DNA from: Novosphingobium sp. KA1
GTDB lineage: Bacteria; Pseudomonadota; Alphaproteobacteria; Sphingomonadales; Sphingomonadaceae
Reading direction: 5' to 3'
NCBI RefSeq assembly: GCF_017309955.1
Contig: NZ_CP021248.1
Location: 682,001-746,000, forward strand
Length of the DNA: 64,000 bases
The notes below the pieces were generated by a model. It was not told the origin of the DNA. It did no database searches and saw only the letters and a program-made list of their open reading frames with translations. The position numbers were made by a program, and so were the translations under genes. Each line of letters opens with the position of its first letter. The stretch's first letter is position 1. This document shows, one piece after another, positions 7,066 to 16,131 of this stretch.

Positions 7066-9459
7066 ATGATGAAGGCTGAAGCTTTTCGGCACGGGGCACT
7101 CGCGCTGGCACCACTCACCCTCGGCGTCATGGTAGCGGCCATCGGCGCGATACTCTTCATCGGCGGCAGTTGGCTCGTGGGGCTCGGCGGTTCCGCTTAT
7201 TATGTCGTCACCGGCGTAGCGATGCTTGGCGCGGGCATCCTGCTCTGGCGCCGGAACATTCTGGGGGGCTGGCTGTACTGCCTGATCTTCCTCTTCACGT
7301 TGATCTGGGCTTTCGGCGAAGTCGGCACGAACAACTGGGCGCTGGTCCCGCGCGTCATCGCTCCCCTTGTTCTATTGATTGCCTGCTTTCTCGTCATGCC
7401 GGTCCTTTCTGCACATCCAGCTCGCTGGAAGTTCGCTCTTGGAGCCTCCGGCGCTGCCATCGTGTTGACCGCGGCGACCGCAATGATTTTCGCTCACATG
7501 GCCGATACCGACCCCTTGTCCGTATTGCCGGACCTGCGTTTCGATATGAGCGACCCTTCGCTTGCTGCTACCGGAGATGACTGGCCCGCTTATGGCGGCA
7601 GCGAAGCGGCGCGCCGCTTTTCTCCGCTTGGCCAGATCAACGCCGCCAATGTCCATAATCTCGAGCGCGCGTGGCTTATCCATACCGGAGATACACCTTC
7701 ATCGCCAAAAATCGCCAAGACTTATGGGGGGGAGAATACGCCGCTGAAGATCGGCGACATGCTCTATGTTTGTACGCCAAAGAATATCGTTGTTGCGCTT
7801 GACCCTGCAAGCGGAAAGCAGCGGTGGAGATTTGATCCCGGAGTTGCCGATGATGCCATCCCCTATACGGCGGCATGCCGCGGGGTCAGCTATTTTGCTG
7901 TTCCCAATGCTTCGGTGGATCAGCCTTGCGCGCGGCGGATCATCTACGGAACGCTGGATGCCCGGCTTTTTGCAATTGATGCTCACTCCGGTGCGCGCTG
8001 CAGGGACTTCGGCAAAAACGGCGAGGTGGATACCAAGATCGGTATGGGCGATACGCCTCCCGGATATGTGTCCATCAATTCGCCTCCCACGATAGTGCGC
8101 GGTGTCGTGGTGACGGGGCATCAGGTCCTGGATGGACAGGACCGCTGGGCGCCGTCGGGGGTGATCCGGGGCTATGACGCGATTACCGGCAAGCTGCGCT
8201 GGGCATGGGACATGATGCATCCGGACTGGAATGGATATCCGCCGGACGGTGAGGTCTGGGCGCGCGGCACGCCGAACATGTGGACCATAGCTAGCGGCGA
8301 CGAGCAGCTTGGGCTGGTTTATCTGCCGATGGGTAATGCCGCAGCCGATTACTATTCAAGCTTGCGGCGCCCCCAGGAGAAGGATGTCGCAACCTCGCTG
8401 GTCGCACTCGACGTCACTACGGGCAAACCGCGCTGGACGTTCCAGGCCGTGCGCAATGATGTCTGGGATTACGATTTCGGGGCGCAGGCGACACTGGTGG
8501 ATTTCAAGGGAACGCCGGCGCTCGTGCTTCCCTCGAAGCAGGGCGATATCTACGTGCTGGACCGCCGTACCGGCCGACCTCTTGCGCCCGTTGGTGAAAT
8601 CAGGGCGCCTGCCGGCGGCGTAGAGCCGGCGGAGCGTGCACCTGTCCAACGGGTTTCCCTGTGGCATACCTTGCGCAAGCCCGCACTCACCGAACGGGAC
8701 ATGTGGGGCATGTCACCGATCGACCAGATGATCTGTCGGATCCAGTTCCGCAAGGCCAGCTACAAGGGCTTCTTCACACCACCGGAGAGCGATTTCCGTT
8801 CTATCGAATATCCCGGCTACAATGGCGGGACGGACTGGGGTGGCATTGCCATCGACCCGCGCCGCGGCGTGATCATTGCCAACTACAACGACATGCCCAA
8901 CTATGTCCGTCTCGTTCCACGTGCCGAGGCGAACAAGAAGGGCTGGGCTCCTCGCGACCAGGCGCGCGGTGAAATCGGCGGGGCCGAAGGGGCGGGCGAT
9001 CCGCAGGCTCACACGCCTTTCGCGATCGATGTCAACGCGGGCTGGCGTCTCCCGCTTACAGGCATGCTGTGCAAGCAGCCGCCCTATGGCGGTATCCGCG
9101 CCATCGATCTGGCGACCGGACACACGATCTGGGATCGGCCGCTGGGCGAAGCACGCACGAACGGGCCATTCGGAGTACCTTCGATGCTGCCCTGGACGAT
9201 TGGTACGCCGAACAACGGGGGGGCGGTCGTGACCGCCGGCGGAATAATCTTCATCGCGGCCGCGACGGACAATCTGATACGCGCGATCGACATGAAGAGC
9301 GGAAAGGTCTTGTGGAAGGACGTGCTTCCGGCCGGCGGTCAGGCAACCCCGATGACCTACATGATTAATGGCAAACAATACGTGGTAATCGTGCCGGGCG
9401 GTCATCATTTCATGGAGACGCCCATCGGCGACGAAGTCGTCGCTTACGCGTTGCCGTAA
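7066..9459 (+). CDS. Membrane-bound PQQ-dependent dehydrogenase (glucose/quinate type)
   Basis: A 797-residue quinoprotein. The first ~150 residues form about five membrane helices (LGVMVAAIGAILFIGG..., LYCLIFLFTLIWAFGEVG). A periplasmic eight-bladed propeller follows, with repeats such as DWPAYGGSEAARRFSPL, TGKLRWAWD, DFGAQATLVDF and GTPNNGGAVVTAGG. This layout and length match the membrane glucose/quinate/shikimate dehydrogenase family, which oxidises a polyol or sugar in the periplasm and passes electrons to ubiquinone. The exact substrate cannot be read from sequence. CCGGAG lies just upstream of the ATG. No PQQ biosynthesis genes are in the window. Confidence 0.9.
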   Translation: MMKAEAFRHGALALAPLTLGVMVAAIGAILFIGGSWLVGLGGSAYYVVTGVAMLGAGILLWRRNILGGWLYCLIFLFTLIWAFGEVGTNNWALVPRVIAPLVLLIACFLVMPVLSAHPARWKFALGASGAAIVLTAATAMIFAHMADTDPLSVLPDLRFDMSDPSLAATGDDWPAYGGSEAARRFSPLGQINAANVHNLERAWLIHTGDTPSSPKIAKTYGGENTPLKIGDMLYVCTPKNIVVALDPASGKQRWRFDPGVADDAIPYTAACRGVSYFAVPNASVDQPCARRIIYGTLDARLFAIDAHSGARCRDFGKNGEVDTKIGMGDTPPGYVSINSPPTIVRGVVVTGHQVLDGQDRWAPSGVIRGYDAITGKLRWAWDMMHPDWNGYPPDGEVWARGTPNMWTIASGDEQLGLVYLPMGNAAADYYSSLRRPQEKDVATSLVALDVTTGKPRWTFQAVRNDVWDYDFGAQATLVDFKGTPALVLPSKQGDIYVLDRRTGRPLAPVGEIRAPAGGVEPAERAPVQRVSLWHTLRKPALTERDMWGMSPIDQMICRIQFRKASYKGFFTPPESDFRSIEYPGYNGGTDWGGIAIDPRRGVIIANYNDMPNYVRLVPRAEANKKGWAPRDQARGEIGGAEGAGDPQAHTPFAIDVNAGWRLPLTGMLCKQPPYGGIRAIDLATGHTIWDRPLGEARTNGPFGVPSMLPWTIGTPNNGGAVVTAGGIIFIAAATDNLIRAIDMKSGKVLWKDVLPAGGQATPMTYMINGKQYVVIVPGGHHFMETPIGDEVVAYALP

Positions 9460-10007
9460 ATGGCGTGCCGCGACGATACGCGCCGGAGATATCCGCTTTC
9501 GAGTTTCGGACATGAGGATTCGATGAGAAGGATAGGGGCCAAGGCAGCGGAATCCAGGTTACCCCCGTTTTTGCTGGCATGCGCCGCTGATCGTCGGGCC
9601 ATGGCTCCCAAGACAGGATCGCATGGCAAATCACCGCTCCTCGTCTGCGTCGCCCCGGTCAAAGAGAGTGCGCGTCGCGGCTTGATGATGGCTTAACGAG
9701 TGTTCGCAGAGCCGATGGTGGAGTGATGGTGAATCCGGTAATCCAAAGAGATTGTGTTCAGTATTGCTCAATTTAAATTGAAATATGGATATTCCGTGGG
9801 CATTTCCGGTAAAATAATTTCCATATCGTTTAGAATTTTAAAAATATAACCTCGATCAATAAATGGAATTTATCGAGTGTTTTCCCAAGTTATCAAAGAT
9901 TACCGATGATTTTTCTATACATACTAACCTCCGAAGGGCTTTGCTCGATCGAGGGCGCAACCATTCAAATGCGGCATACGTTTCCCGGGTAGAGAGGAGA
10001 TAATGCC
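9460..10007. other. Intergenic with AT-rich promoter region
   Basis: No supported gene. About 9740-9920 is strikingly AT-rich compared with its surroundings and probably contains the promoter of the secreted-protein gene at 10008. Such a stretch could also bind a nucleoid protein; no specific operator was recognised. Confidence 0.5.
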
Positions 10008-10298
10008 ATGAAAATTGTATTTGCGACGCTCGCATTCGCGCTGGCTCCGTCCGCCACCTACGCCCAGTCAGACAATCCTGCTGTGAAAGATCCCACGGTT
10101 GTTACGGCTGACGCTGCCGCGAAGGGGCACAATTCCTTCACCGAAGCCCAAGCGCGTGAACGTATCGCCAAGGCCGGTTTTACCAATATCGGCAAGCTTG
10201 TTCAGAACGAGAATGGCGTCTGGCAGGCGAATGCCGTCAAGGACGGCAAGTCCGTGACTGTCGCCCTCGACTACAAGGGCAATATCACCGTCTACTAA
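10008..10298 (+). CDS. Small exported PepSY-like protein
   Basis: A 96-residue protein with a signal peptide (MKIVFATLAFALAPSATYA, probable cleavage after AYA or TYA). The mature part has NSFTEAQARERIAKAGFTNIGKLVQNE and GVWQANAVKDGKSVTVALDY, typical of a PepSY-like fold: a helix followed by strands ending in GNITVY. A periplasmic location is likely; function is unknown. GAGAGGAG precedes the ATG. The gene ends 22 bases before the YflT-like gene and probably shares its transcript. Confidence 0.75.
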   Translation: MKIVFATLAFALAPSATYAQSDNPAVKDPTVVTADAAAKGHNSFTEAQARERIAKAGFTNIGKLVQNENGVWQANAVKDGKSVTVALDYKGNITVY

Positions 10299-10320
10299 GC
10301 GACATTCGTGGAGAGAAATC

Positions 10321-10929
10321 ATGACCAAGACGATCACCCGTCTCTTTGATAACTATGCAGAGGCTGCAGAGGCTATCCGGGAGCTCGAAGCAATTGGCAT
10401 TCCCCGCGATGAAATCAGTGTCATTGTCAACGAAGGCCGCAGGGAAGTGGCCCATGAGGGAGTAAACGCAGACGGCGAAGTGACTGCCGGAACTTCTGCC
10501 GGTGCACTTCTGGGCGGTACCGGGGGGCTGCTCGCAGGCCTGGGGTTCCTGGCTATTCCCGGACTTGGTCCTGTGGTTGCGGCTGGCTGGCTGGCAGCTG
10601 CTGCCGTGGGAGCCGGCGTCGGCGCTGTGGGCGGAGCTGCTGCCGGGGGCATCGTTGGAGCGCTGCGACATGCAGGTCACTCGGAAGAGGAGGCGCATAT
10701 CTATGCAGAGGGCGTCAGGCGCGGCGGTGTGCTTCTCAGTGCAAAAGTCAGCAAGGAGCAATTTGATCGTGCCAATACTGCTATCGGCGTGGGGGCAGTG
10801 GATATCGGTCAACGTGCTGCAATCTACCGGGAAGAAGGCTGGTCACGCTTCGATGAGAATCTGCCTGCCTATTCTGCCGAAGAAATCGAGCAGGAACGAG
10901 CCAGATTTGGGCTGATGCCGCGTCCGTGA
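10321..10929 (+). CDS. General stress protein 17M (YflT)-like with glycine zipper
   Basis: A 202-residue protein. The N-terminus (ITRLFDNYAEAAEAIRELEAIGIPRDEISVI) resembles the YflT/general stress 17M domain. The middle (residues ~60-115) is a Gly/Ala-rich zipper (GALLGGTGGLLAGLGFLAIPG...) that could span or insert into the membrane. The C-terminal part repeats a small ferredoxin-like unit (GGVLLSAKVSKEQFDRANTAIGVGAVDIGQR). GGAGAG lies upstream of the ATG. It is probably cotranscribed with the gene at 10008. A stress role is inferred from family and neighbourhood. Confidence 0.75.
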   Translation: MTKTITRLFDNYAEAAEAIRELEAIGIPRDEISVIVNEGRREVAHEGVNADGEVTAGTSAGALLGGTGGLLAGLGFLAIPGLGPVVAAGWLAAAAVGAGVGAVGGAAAGGIVGALRHAGHSEEEAHIYAEGVRRGGVLLSAKVSKEQFDRANTAIGVGAVDIGQRAAIYREEGWSRFDENLPAYSAEEIEQERARFGLMPRP

Positions 10930-11088
10930 GGCACCGCCTGCTCGTCACTTTCCCTTGGTCGGGCTCAATCGGGCCTGCTGGCAAATGTCCGCAGGCCCGC
11001 CCTCGTCAGCCTGCCTACCGCGACCGGGGTCTCGATTGCCGTCCACGAAAGGCACTCGGTGAACTTTCGACGGGCGCTGGCTGCAGGG

Positions 11089-12120
11089 TTAGGTTGAACT
11101 TCCCGATCGGAGAGAGACGCTGCAACCGCTGCTGCTCAGTTGATAGTCGTATTGCGCCTGCGCCTGTTGAGCGAATGCCTGCATTAGGTTCTGTCCGAGC
11201 CCCGCTTTTCGGTCTTGATGGCCAACTGCGCTGCCAATGCCGTCATCATTCACGATTACTTCCCATCCATCTGGCCAACTGCGGAAAGAGATGTTGATGT
11301 TTCCACGCTTGCATGCGGGAAATGCATACTTTGCGCAATTGGTGAGGGCTTCGTTTAGGAAAAGTCCGATGGCGACGGCAACGTGTTGTGGCAGCAGGCA
11401 CGCGTCTGCGTCGATGACGACCGCGATGTTCTGGACGAAAAGGGCTGCGGAAGTACGGGAAGCAACGTCATGAATGTATGGCTTCATGGCTATGGTTCCG
11501 TCGCTTTCTTGCGCAAGCGAGAGTATCTCATAAGCTTTTGAAAATGTATGAATTCTGCCGATCGCTTGTTCAAAGGCCAGGCGTATCGTCGGGTCGCTGT
11601 GCCCCCTTGCTTGCAACACAAGCAAACTTCCCACAAGAGCGAAATTATTCTTGGTACGATGCTCAAGTTCGGTCAGCAACATCCTGCGTCGCTCAATTTC
11701 GATATCGCGCATGTTGGCCGTTTCCCTGACGGCTTGCCGAAATACTTCCGCCAGAAGGAGTACGACAAGAACGCTGGCAGCATTGATCATGATCCGGACG
11801 GCATCACTGGGGTCGTTCAGGTCGAAGGATCGGGCAACAGGCATGACGTACCACCACGCCCAACCAAAACTGACCAGGAAAGCGGCAAGACCAGCAATCA
11901 GCCGGCCAAAAAGCGTAGCAATCAAAACCGTGGGATAGACAAGGGCAAATGCTCCGATGTTTGCGGCAGGAATATCGAGAAGGATACGCAAGAAAATCTC
12001 GATAGCCGCGCACGTGACCCCGAATGCGATTTGCGGAAAAAGAGGCCTCTCGCCGGCGCGGCAAGCCATGACAACGTCGAATTTTGCGAGTTCATGCAAG
12101 CCCTCGTTCCTCTGTTTCAT
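11089..12120 (-). CDS. Membrane sensor histidine kinase, HisKA_2/HWE type
   Basis: A 343-residue kinase. Residues ~25-115 hold several hydrophobic segments of the DUF4118/KdpD-like membrane type (ANIGAFALVYPTVLIATLFG...). The phospho-acceptor box is ELEHRTKNNFALV, and the ATPase domain has NEALTNCAKYAFP and DDGIGSAVG. No receiver domain is fused. Alphaproteobacterial kinases of this class often feed the PhyR-NepR-EcfG stress cascade, which suits the EcfG promoters nearby, but the partner is not shown. The start at 12120 follows GGGGAT. An IS630 insertion ends 79 bases upstream and may have altered its promoter. Confidence 0.85.
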   Translation of the reverse strand: MKQRNEGLHELAKFDVVMACRAGERPLFPQIAFGVTCAAIEIFLRILLDIPAANIGAFALVYPTVLIATLFGRLIAGLAAFLVSFGWAWWYVMPVARSFDLNDPSDAVRIMINAASVLVVLLLAEVFRQAVRETANMRDIEIERRRMLLTELEHRTKNNFALVGSLLVLQARGHSDPTIRLAFEQAIGRIHTFSKAYEILSLAQESDGTIAMKPYIHDVASRTSAALFVQNIAVVIDADACLLPQHVAVAIGLFLNEALTNCAKYAFPACKRGNINISFRSWPDGWEVIVNDDGIGSAVGHQDRKAGLGQNLMQAFAQQAQAQYDYQLSSSGCSVSLRSGSST

Positions 12121-12198
12121 TATCCCCCGTGGAGGCCGCCACGCTCTGCGCGCCAGGCACCCAAAGTGGAGGAAGTGCAGGCGATTATCCGAATGTAA

Positions 12199-13362
12199 TA
12201 CCAAGACTCTCTGATCATGACCCATGCGCCCATTGGCGTAACCCGATGGACATGATGCGCCATGGCTGATCGATGAGGCGGTTCCAGGCGTGGCAGCAGT
12301 GATCGACGACGTTGTCGTAGGACGAGAAGATGCGGTTCGAGAGCCAATTATCGCGCATGAACTGCCACACGTTTTCTACGGGGTTGAGTTCGGGGCACTT
12401 GGGCGGCAGCGGCAGGAGGGTGATATTGGCCGGAATGTCGAGTTTGCCGGACATGTGCCACCCGGCTTGATCGAGCATGAGCACGGCGTGAGCACCGGGT
12501 GCGACCTGGCTGCTGATTTCTGCCAGATGCATGTCCATGGCCTCGCTGTTGCAGCGTGGCATGACCAACGCCGCACCTTTCCCTTCAGCAGGACATATTG
12601 CGCCGAAGATCCAGGCCGAAGCCCGGCGTAGATCACGGGGCGCAACGGGTCTGGTGCCACGCTTGGCCCAGCGTCGGGTGATCTGCGTTTTCTGCCCGAT
12701 CCGGGCCTCATCTTGCCACCACAGTTCTATCGGGGTGCCTTTGGGCAGGCGCCTTCGGATTTGCGCCAGATGGGCGGGGAAGGCTTTTTAAAAGCGGCAA
12801 TATCTTCAGGGCGCTGCCCCTGATGGCGTGGCCGGGCCGAGAGCTTGCGATAGCCCATGGTCCGGAGTTCATGCCCCAGCGCCTGCTTGCTGATCGAGAT
12901 TTCGAACTCCTCCCATAGCCATTGGACGAGGTCGATGATCCGCCAGCGAACCACACCATGAACAGCAGGAATAGGGCCCGCTTCGATGGTTTCGGCCAGC
13001 GCGCGTCGATGGCAGTCGTCGAGGATGGTATCCGGCCCCGGCGCCCTGCGGGTTTCGAGACCATCAGGGCCATGCGCGTTGAAGCGCAGCACCCAGTCCC
13101 TGACAATCTGCAGCGTGACCCCGCCGACCTTGGCGGCCTCGCTTCGGCTGCCGCCGTCTAGGATCGTCGCAATCGCAAGCAGACGGCGAACTTGGTCTGC
13201 ATCCTTGGCGCGGCGAGCAAAGGCCCGAACCTGCGCAGAACTGAAATCACCTCGAAGTCTGACCGGCGCTGCCATCGCAAAACTCCAACCGTTTGCGATG
13301 GTGAATCACGTCATGCCCCGGCCGCATACCCTCCGTGAGTCAGATTCCACAGGTTTTGGTAT
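12199..13362 (-). mobile_element. Second IS630-family element
   Basis: About 1.16 kb between TA at 12199-12200 and TA at 13361-13362. The tips (TACCAAGACTC... and, inverted, TACCAAAACCTG...) form an imperfect inverted repeat. The transposase inside is leftward. It is not closely related to the element at 2333-3392: the tips and proteins differ. Confidence 0.8.
12215..13275 (-). CDS. IS630-family transposase with -1 frameshift
   Basis: The first frame (13275 to about 12784) encodes winged-helix/HTH domains (AAKVGGVTLQIVRDWVLRFN, AVHGVVRWRIIDLVQWLWEEF). The catalytic domain continues in the -1 frame after TTTAAAAAG (12792-12784) as KAFPAHLAQIRRRLPKGTP, then WWQDEARIGQ, MLDQAGWH and CPELNPVENVWQFMR. 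The five-A run could be a programmed slip site or a one-base loss from a longer run; sequence alone does not decide. All three DDE residues are present. Confidence 0.82.
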
Positions 13363-13547
13363 AAGGCGTTGGATGTGAGTAAGGACTTCTGCTCAGATCG
13401 ATTTGAAAACGAAATCCATGGTTTAAATACTAGATATTACTTTATAATGCAATTTTCGAAGGGTTTGTATTATTTCATGCGGAAAACATTGGCGATATAT
13501 TATTTGCTGTTAAGTTGTGAAATTTACTATTTGAAAAATATTTCACG

Positions 13548-13997
13548 TCACTGCTCTGCCGATGGAGTCGATGTCAGCATGTCGAGGAGTGCCTGCTCCT
13601 GGCTGATGAATTCTGCGCAGATGGCCCCGATTACCGGCTCACCAGCGCTTTTCGCGAGACGGACAAGCAAGCGGTAAATAGCCTTCGCGCGCAAACTGTT
13701 CTTGATGGTCTTGGGCAGTGACGCCGGGCCATAAACATGACTTTTTCGGAAGCTCGTTTTCTTGATCGATGGGTGATCGCCGCCGCTAGGCTTTGAGTCT
13801 GCCAAGTGGCGCAGACAGCTATCCAATTTCGCCGCGCGCAGCGATCCATTCTCGGCATGGCACACCAGCACATGGCTGCACGGCAAGTCGAGAGTGCCGG
13901 ATCTAGCGGTTTTGAGCAGAGACACTCGCCGACGGTGCTCCAGAACACGCGCTTCCAGCAGTCGCTGCGCAAGGATGTCGGTGGATGATTCTATCAT
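13548..13997 (-). CDS. Hypothetical protein downstream of a Crp/Fnr gene
   Basis: A 149-residue basic protein (MIESSTDILAQRLLEARVL...; C-terminal helix EPVIGAICAEFISQEQALLDML). It starts 15 bases after the stop of the Crp/Fnr gene, so it may be its operon partner, although the ribosome binding site is weak (GGGCACC). No family is recognised. The 185 bases beyond its 3' end, up to the IS630, are AT-rich with no gene seen. Confidence 0.45.
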   Translation of the reverse strand: MIESSTDILAQRLLEARVLEHRRRVSLLKTARSGTLDLPCSHVLVCHAENGSLRAAKLDSCLRHLADSKPSGGDHPSIKKTSFRKSHVYGPASLPKTIKNSLRAKAIYRLLVRLAKSAGEPVIGAICAEFISQEQALLDMLTSTPSAEQ

Positions 13998-14012
13998 CGC
14001 GGGGTGCCCTTG

Positions 14013-14894
14013 CTATCCTCGCCCGAGGCGAGCCGTGCGCTCAATCTTGCATGTTTGCGGGCCACCATTCTGTCTGGGCGGAAATGGGATTACCTCCGGT
14101 GGTTCGGCACTTACGTCAGGGGCCGGTTGGGGATTGGATTTCTGTTTGCGCGAAAGCGCTGTGCCGGTAGGTTCGGGCGAAGCGAGATTGAGATAGGCTG
14201 GGTCGAACTGCGCAATTGCGATCAGCTCTTCCATCGCGTTTATGTGCAACTGGCGCCTGCGCAGATCGATCAAGCCGCGTTTGCGCAGTTCTTGGACTAT
14301 GCGATTTGTGTGAACCTGGGTGAGCCCGCAAGCCTCGGCCATCTGATGCTGCGTTAGCGGAAACGCACAGACATTCGCCCGGACAAGGCCCATCCTTTCT
14401 TGCCGGACGAACGATTCGCACAGGAGATGAGCAATTCGCTCCATCGCTCCCATTTGTCCGATAATCGCTGTCCAACGCCGCTGGATGGACAGCGTGAGCA
14501 TCTGATTGCGCCAGCAGCTGCGAGCGAGGCTCGCATGGCAGCCAAGCAAGGAATGAAATTCAAGTTTGCCGATGATCGCAATGGAAAGCGGCGTAATGGC
14601 GGTAATCGAATGATCCATGACCGCCCCAGTGCTCAGGTCGTTCGTGCAAAGATCTCCCTGCAGCGCAACCGACAGGATCTGGCGACGGCCATCATGCAGT
14701 TCCATGGCCTGCTCAGCCCACCCACTGAGGACTATCAAAACATGTTCCGTGCAGTCGAACTGCCTCAACACGACTTGTTTGGGGCGGTAGGTCCGTAGTC
14801 GTTGCCGAACGGCGAAGTCGAGCAGCAGGCTGGTAGGCCGATCTGCAGATCGTGCATCAGAAATCCGATTTCCCATTTTTTCCGCCGGGAACAT
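14013..14894 (-). CDS. Crp/Fnr-family transcriptional regulator
   Basis: A 293-residue regulator. The N-terminal cyclic-nucleotide-binding fold (RPKQVVLRQFDCTEHVLIVLSG...) is followed by a long dimerisation helix (MGAMERIAHLLCESFVR) and a winged helix at about residues 180-225 (FPLTQHQMAEACGLTQVH, RIVQELRKRGLIDL). About 50 extra disordered residues follow at the C-terminus. No FNR-type iron-sulfur cysteine cluster is evident, so the ligand is unknown. The ATG at 14894 has CTGGAG seven bases upstream. It is a paralogue of the regulator at 16132, and a DUF4142 gene lies between them. Confidence 0.88.
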   Translation of the reverse strand: MFPAEKMGNRISDARSADRPTSLLLDFAVRQRLRTYRPKQVVLRQFDCTEHVLIVLSGWAEQAMELHDGRRQILSVALQGDLCTNDLSTGAVMDHSITAITPLSIAIIGKLEFHSLLGCHASLARSCWRNQMLTLSIQRRWTAIIGQMGAMERIAHLLCESFVRQERMGLVRANVCAFPLTQHQMAEACGLTQVHTNRIVQELRKRGLIDLRRRQLHINAMEELIAIAQFDPAYLNLASPEPTGTALSRKQKSNPQPAPDVSAEPPEVIPFPPRQNGGPQTCKIERTARLGRG

Positions 14895-15026
14895 TTGGAA
14901 TCTCCAGGATAGCGTATTGATCCAGCCTCTTCGTTTCCAGAATGGCCGACAATCACATGGATCAAGAACGCCGGACTGCGTTGCTCATCTCGTCGCGTTC
15001 AATGGTCCGTCGGCCTCGCCTGCCGC

Positions 15027-15620
15027 CTAATCTCCGGCCATTTGCCGAAGATGATCGAGATGAGCGGCGACTACGGGCATGGTAGAGCGTGCAAGTTTGC
15101 GCAGATTGGCGTCATCCCCGTTCGAGGCGAAGTCCGTAAGCATGGCAAGTGCCTGCTCATGGGCGATTCGCTGTTGCTCGATGTAGGCGTTGTCAAATTT
15201 CTCTCCCGCAGCGCGCAAGGCGTTGATCTGGGCATTCTGTTGTCCGTCGAGTTTTGGCGTGAACGTCAAAGCTGCCGTGCGGGATGAGATTGCTTTTTCA
15301 AGCTGGGCCTGCGCATTTTCATGATCGACGATCATCTGCCGGGCAAACAGGCGGACATTGTCGCTCTTGCTGCGCTCGATTGCGATCTTCGCAGCTTCGA
15401 TTTCGAAAAGGTTCGCCGATCCGAGGGTATCTGCGAAGTCTGACGGGCTCAAGGCGTTGGTGTCAGAAGTCCCGTTGATGGCTTCAGCCGATTGAAGATC
15501 GTCCTGTGGAGAGAGGACAGTTCCACTGTAGATGTCTGTAGGCGCCGGTTCTGTTGCGTTGCGGGAATTGCACGCAGTGACGAGCGCTGCACTCGCGATC
15601 AATAAGGTAAGACGCCGCAT
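15027..15620 (-). CDS. DUF4142 lipoprotein
   Basis: A 197-residue protein with a lipoprotein signal (MRRLTLLIASAALVTAC, lipobox LVTAC). It has a ferritin-like four-helix DUF4142 domain: FADTLGSANLFEIEAAKIAIERS, VRLFARQMIVDHENAQAQLEKAI, FDNAYIEQQRIAHEQAL and MPVVAAHLDHLRQM. The family is common in alphaproteobacterial stress loci; its biochemical role is not established. AAGGAC five bases before the ATG fixes the start. It would be anchored to a membrane facing the periplasm. Confidence 0.87.
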   Translation of the reverse strand: MRRLTLLIASAALVTACNSRNATEPAPTDIYSGTVLSPQDDLQSAEAINGTSDTNALSPSDFADTLGSANLFEIEAAKIAIERSKSDNVRLFARQMIVDHENAQAQLEKAISSRTAALTFTPKLDGQQNAQINALRAAGEKFDNAYIEQQRIAHEQALAMLTDFASNGDDANLRKLARSTMPVVAAHLDHLRQMAGD

Positions 15621-16003
15621 TGGAAGTCCTTTTGGCTGGCACCTCGAATACGAAGCTCCTTGCGCAAGCATTCGTGGATCTTCATCGATCCGCTCCCTTC
15701 GATGTCGTCCTAGTCAGCCAGGACCGTTGCCTGGCCAAGCTCGCAAGCAGAAGAAACCCTGCGGGGCAAAGGTTCCCCCCACGCGGCGAAGCGTGTGTAT
15801 CCACGCGCACGGCGTTGAAATTGATGATCCAGGTGAATTTTCGATCCGGCCGGGTCGGCCGTCCCGCCACCCGTCCATTGCGAAGCGCCGGGAGGCACTG
15901 CACGGCTTTGCCGGCGGCAGAAAAAACTCGCGGTCGTAGACTTGCCCTGGCCGGAATATCTTGACGAGACCATCCCCGTCCCGACCGGCGAAGCGGCCGA
16001 CGA
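15621..16003. other. Intergenic, no supported gene
   Basis: Divergent spacer between the DUF4142 gene and the second Crp/Fnr gene. A leftward open frame crosses it but has no convincing start. Nothing recognised apart from the promoter at 16004-16028 just beyond. Confidence 0.45.
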
Positions 16004-16028
16004 GGAACAGGTGGCCTTTTGTTGCGTT
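16004..16028 (+). promoter_or_regulatory. Sigma-EcfG-type promoter
   Basis: GGAAC (16004-16008), exactly 16 bases, then CGTT (16025-16028). It lies about 100 bases upstream of the Crp/Fnr gene at 16132 and implies stress control of that regulator. Confidence 0.65.
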
Positions 16029-16131
16029 GCCCTTGGAAGGCAATCCTGCGGCGCGAGACCGGATCTGCGATTGCGGCGAGTGATCTCGGCCGATTAACGC
16101 ATGTGAATGTGGCGTTTGGCCTGACCGCGCA

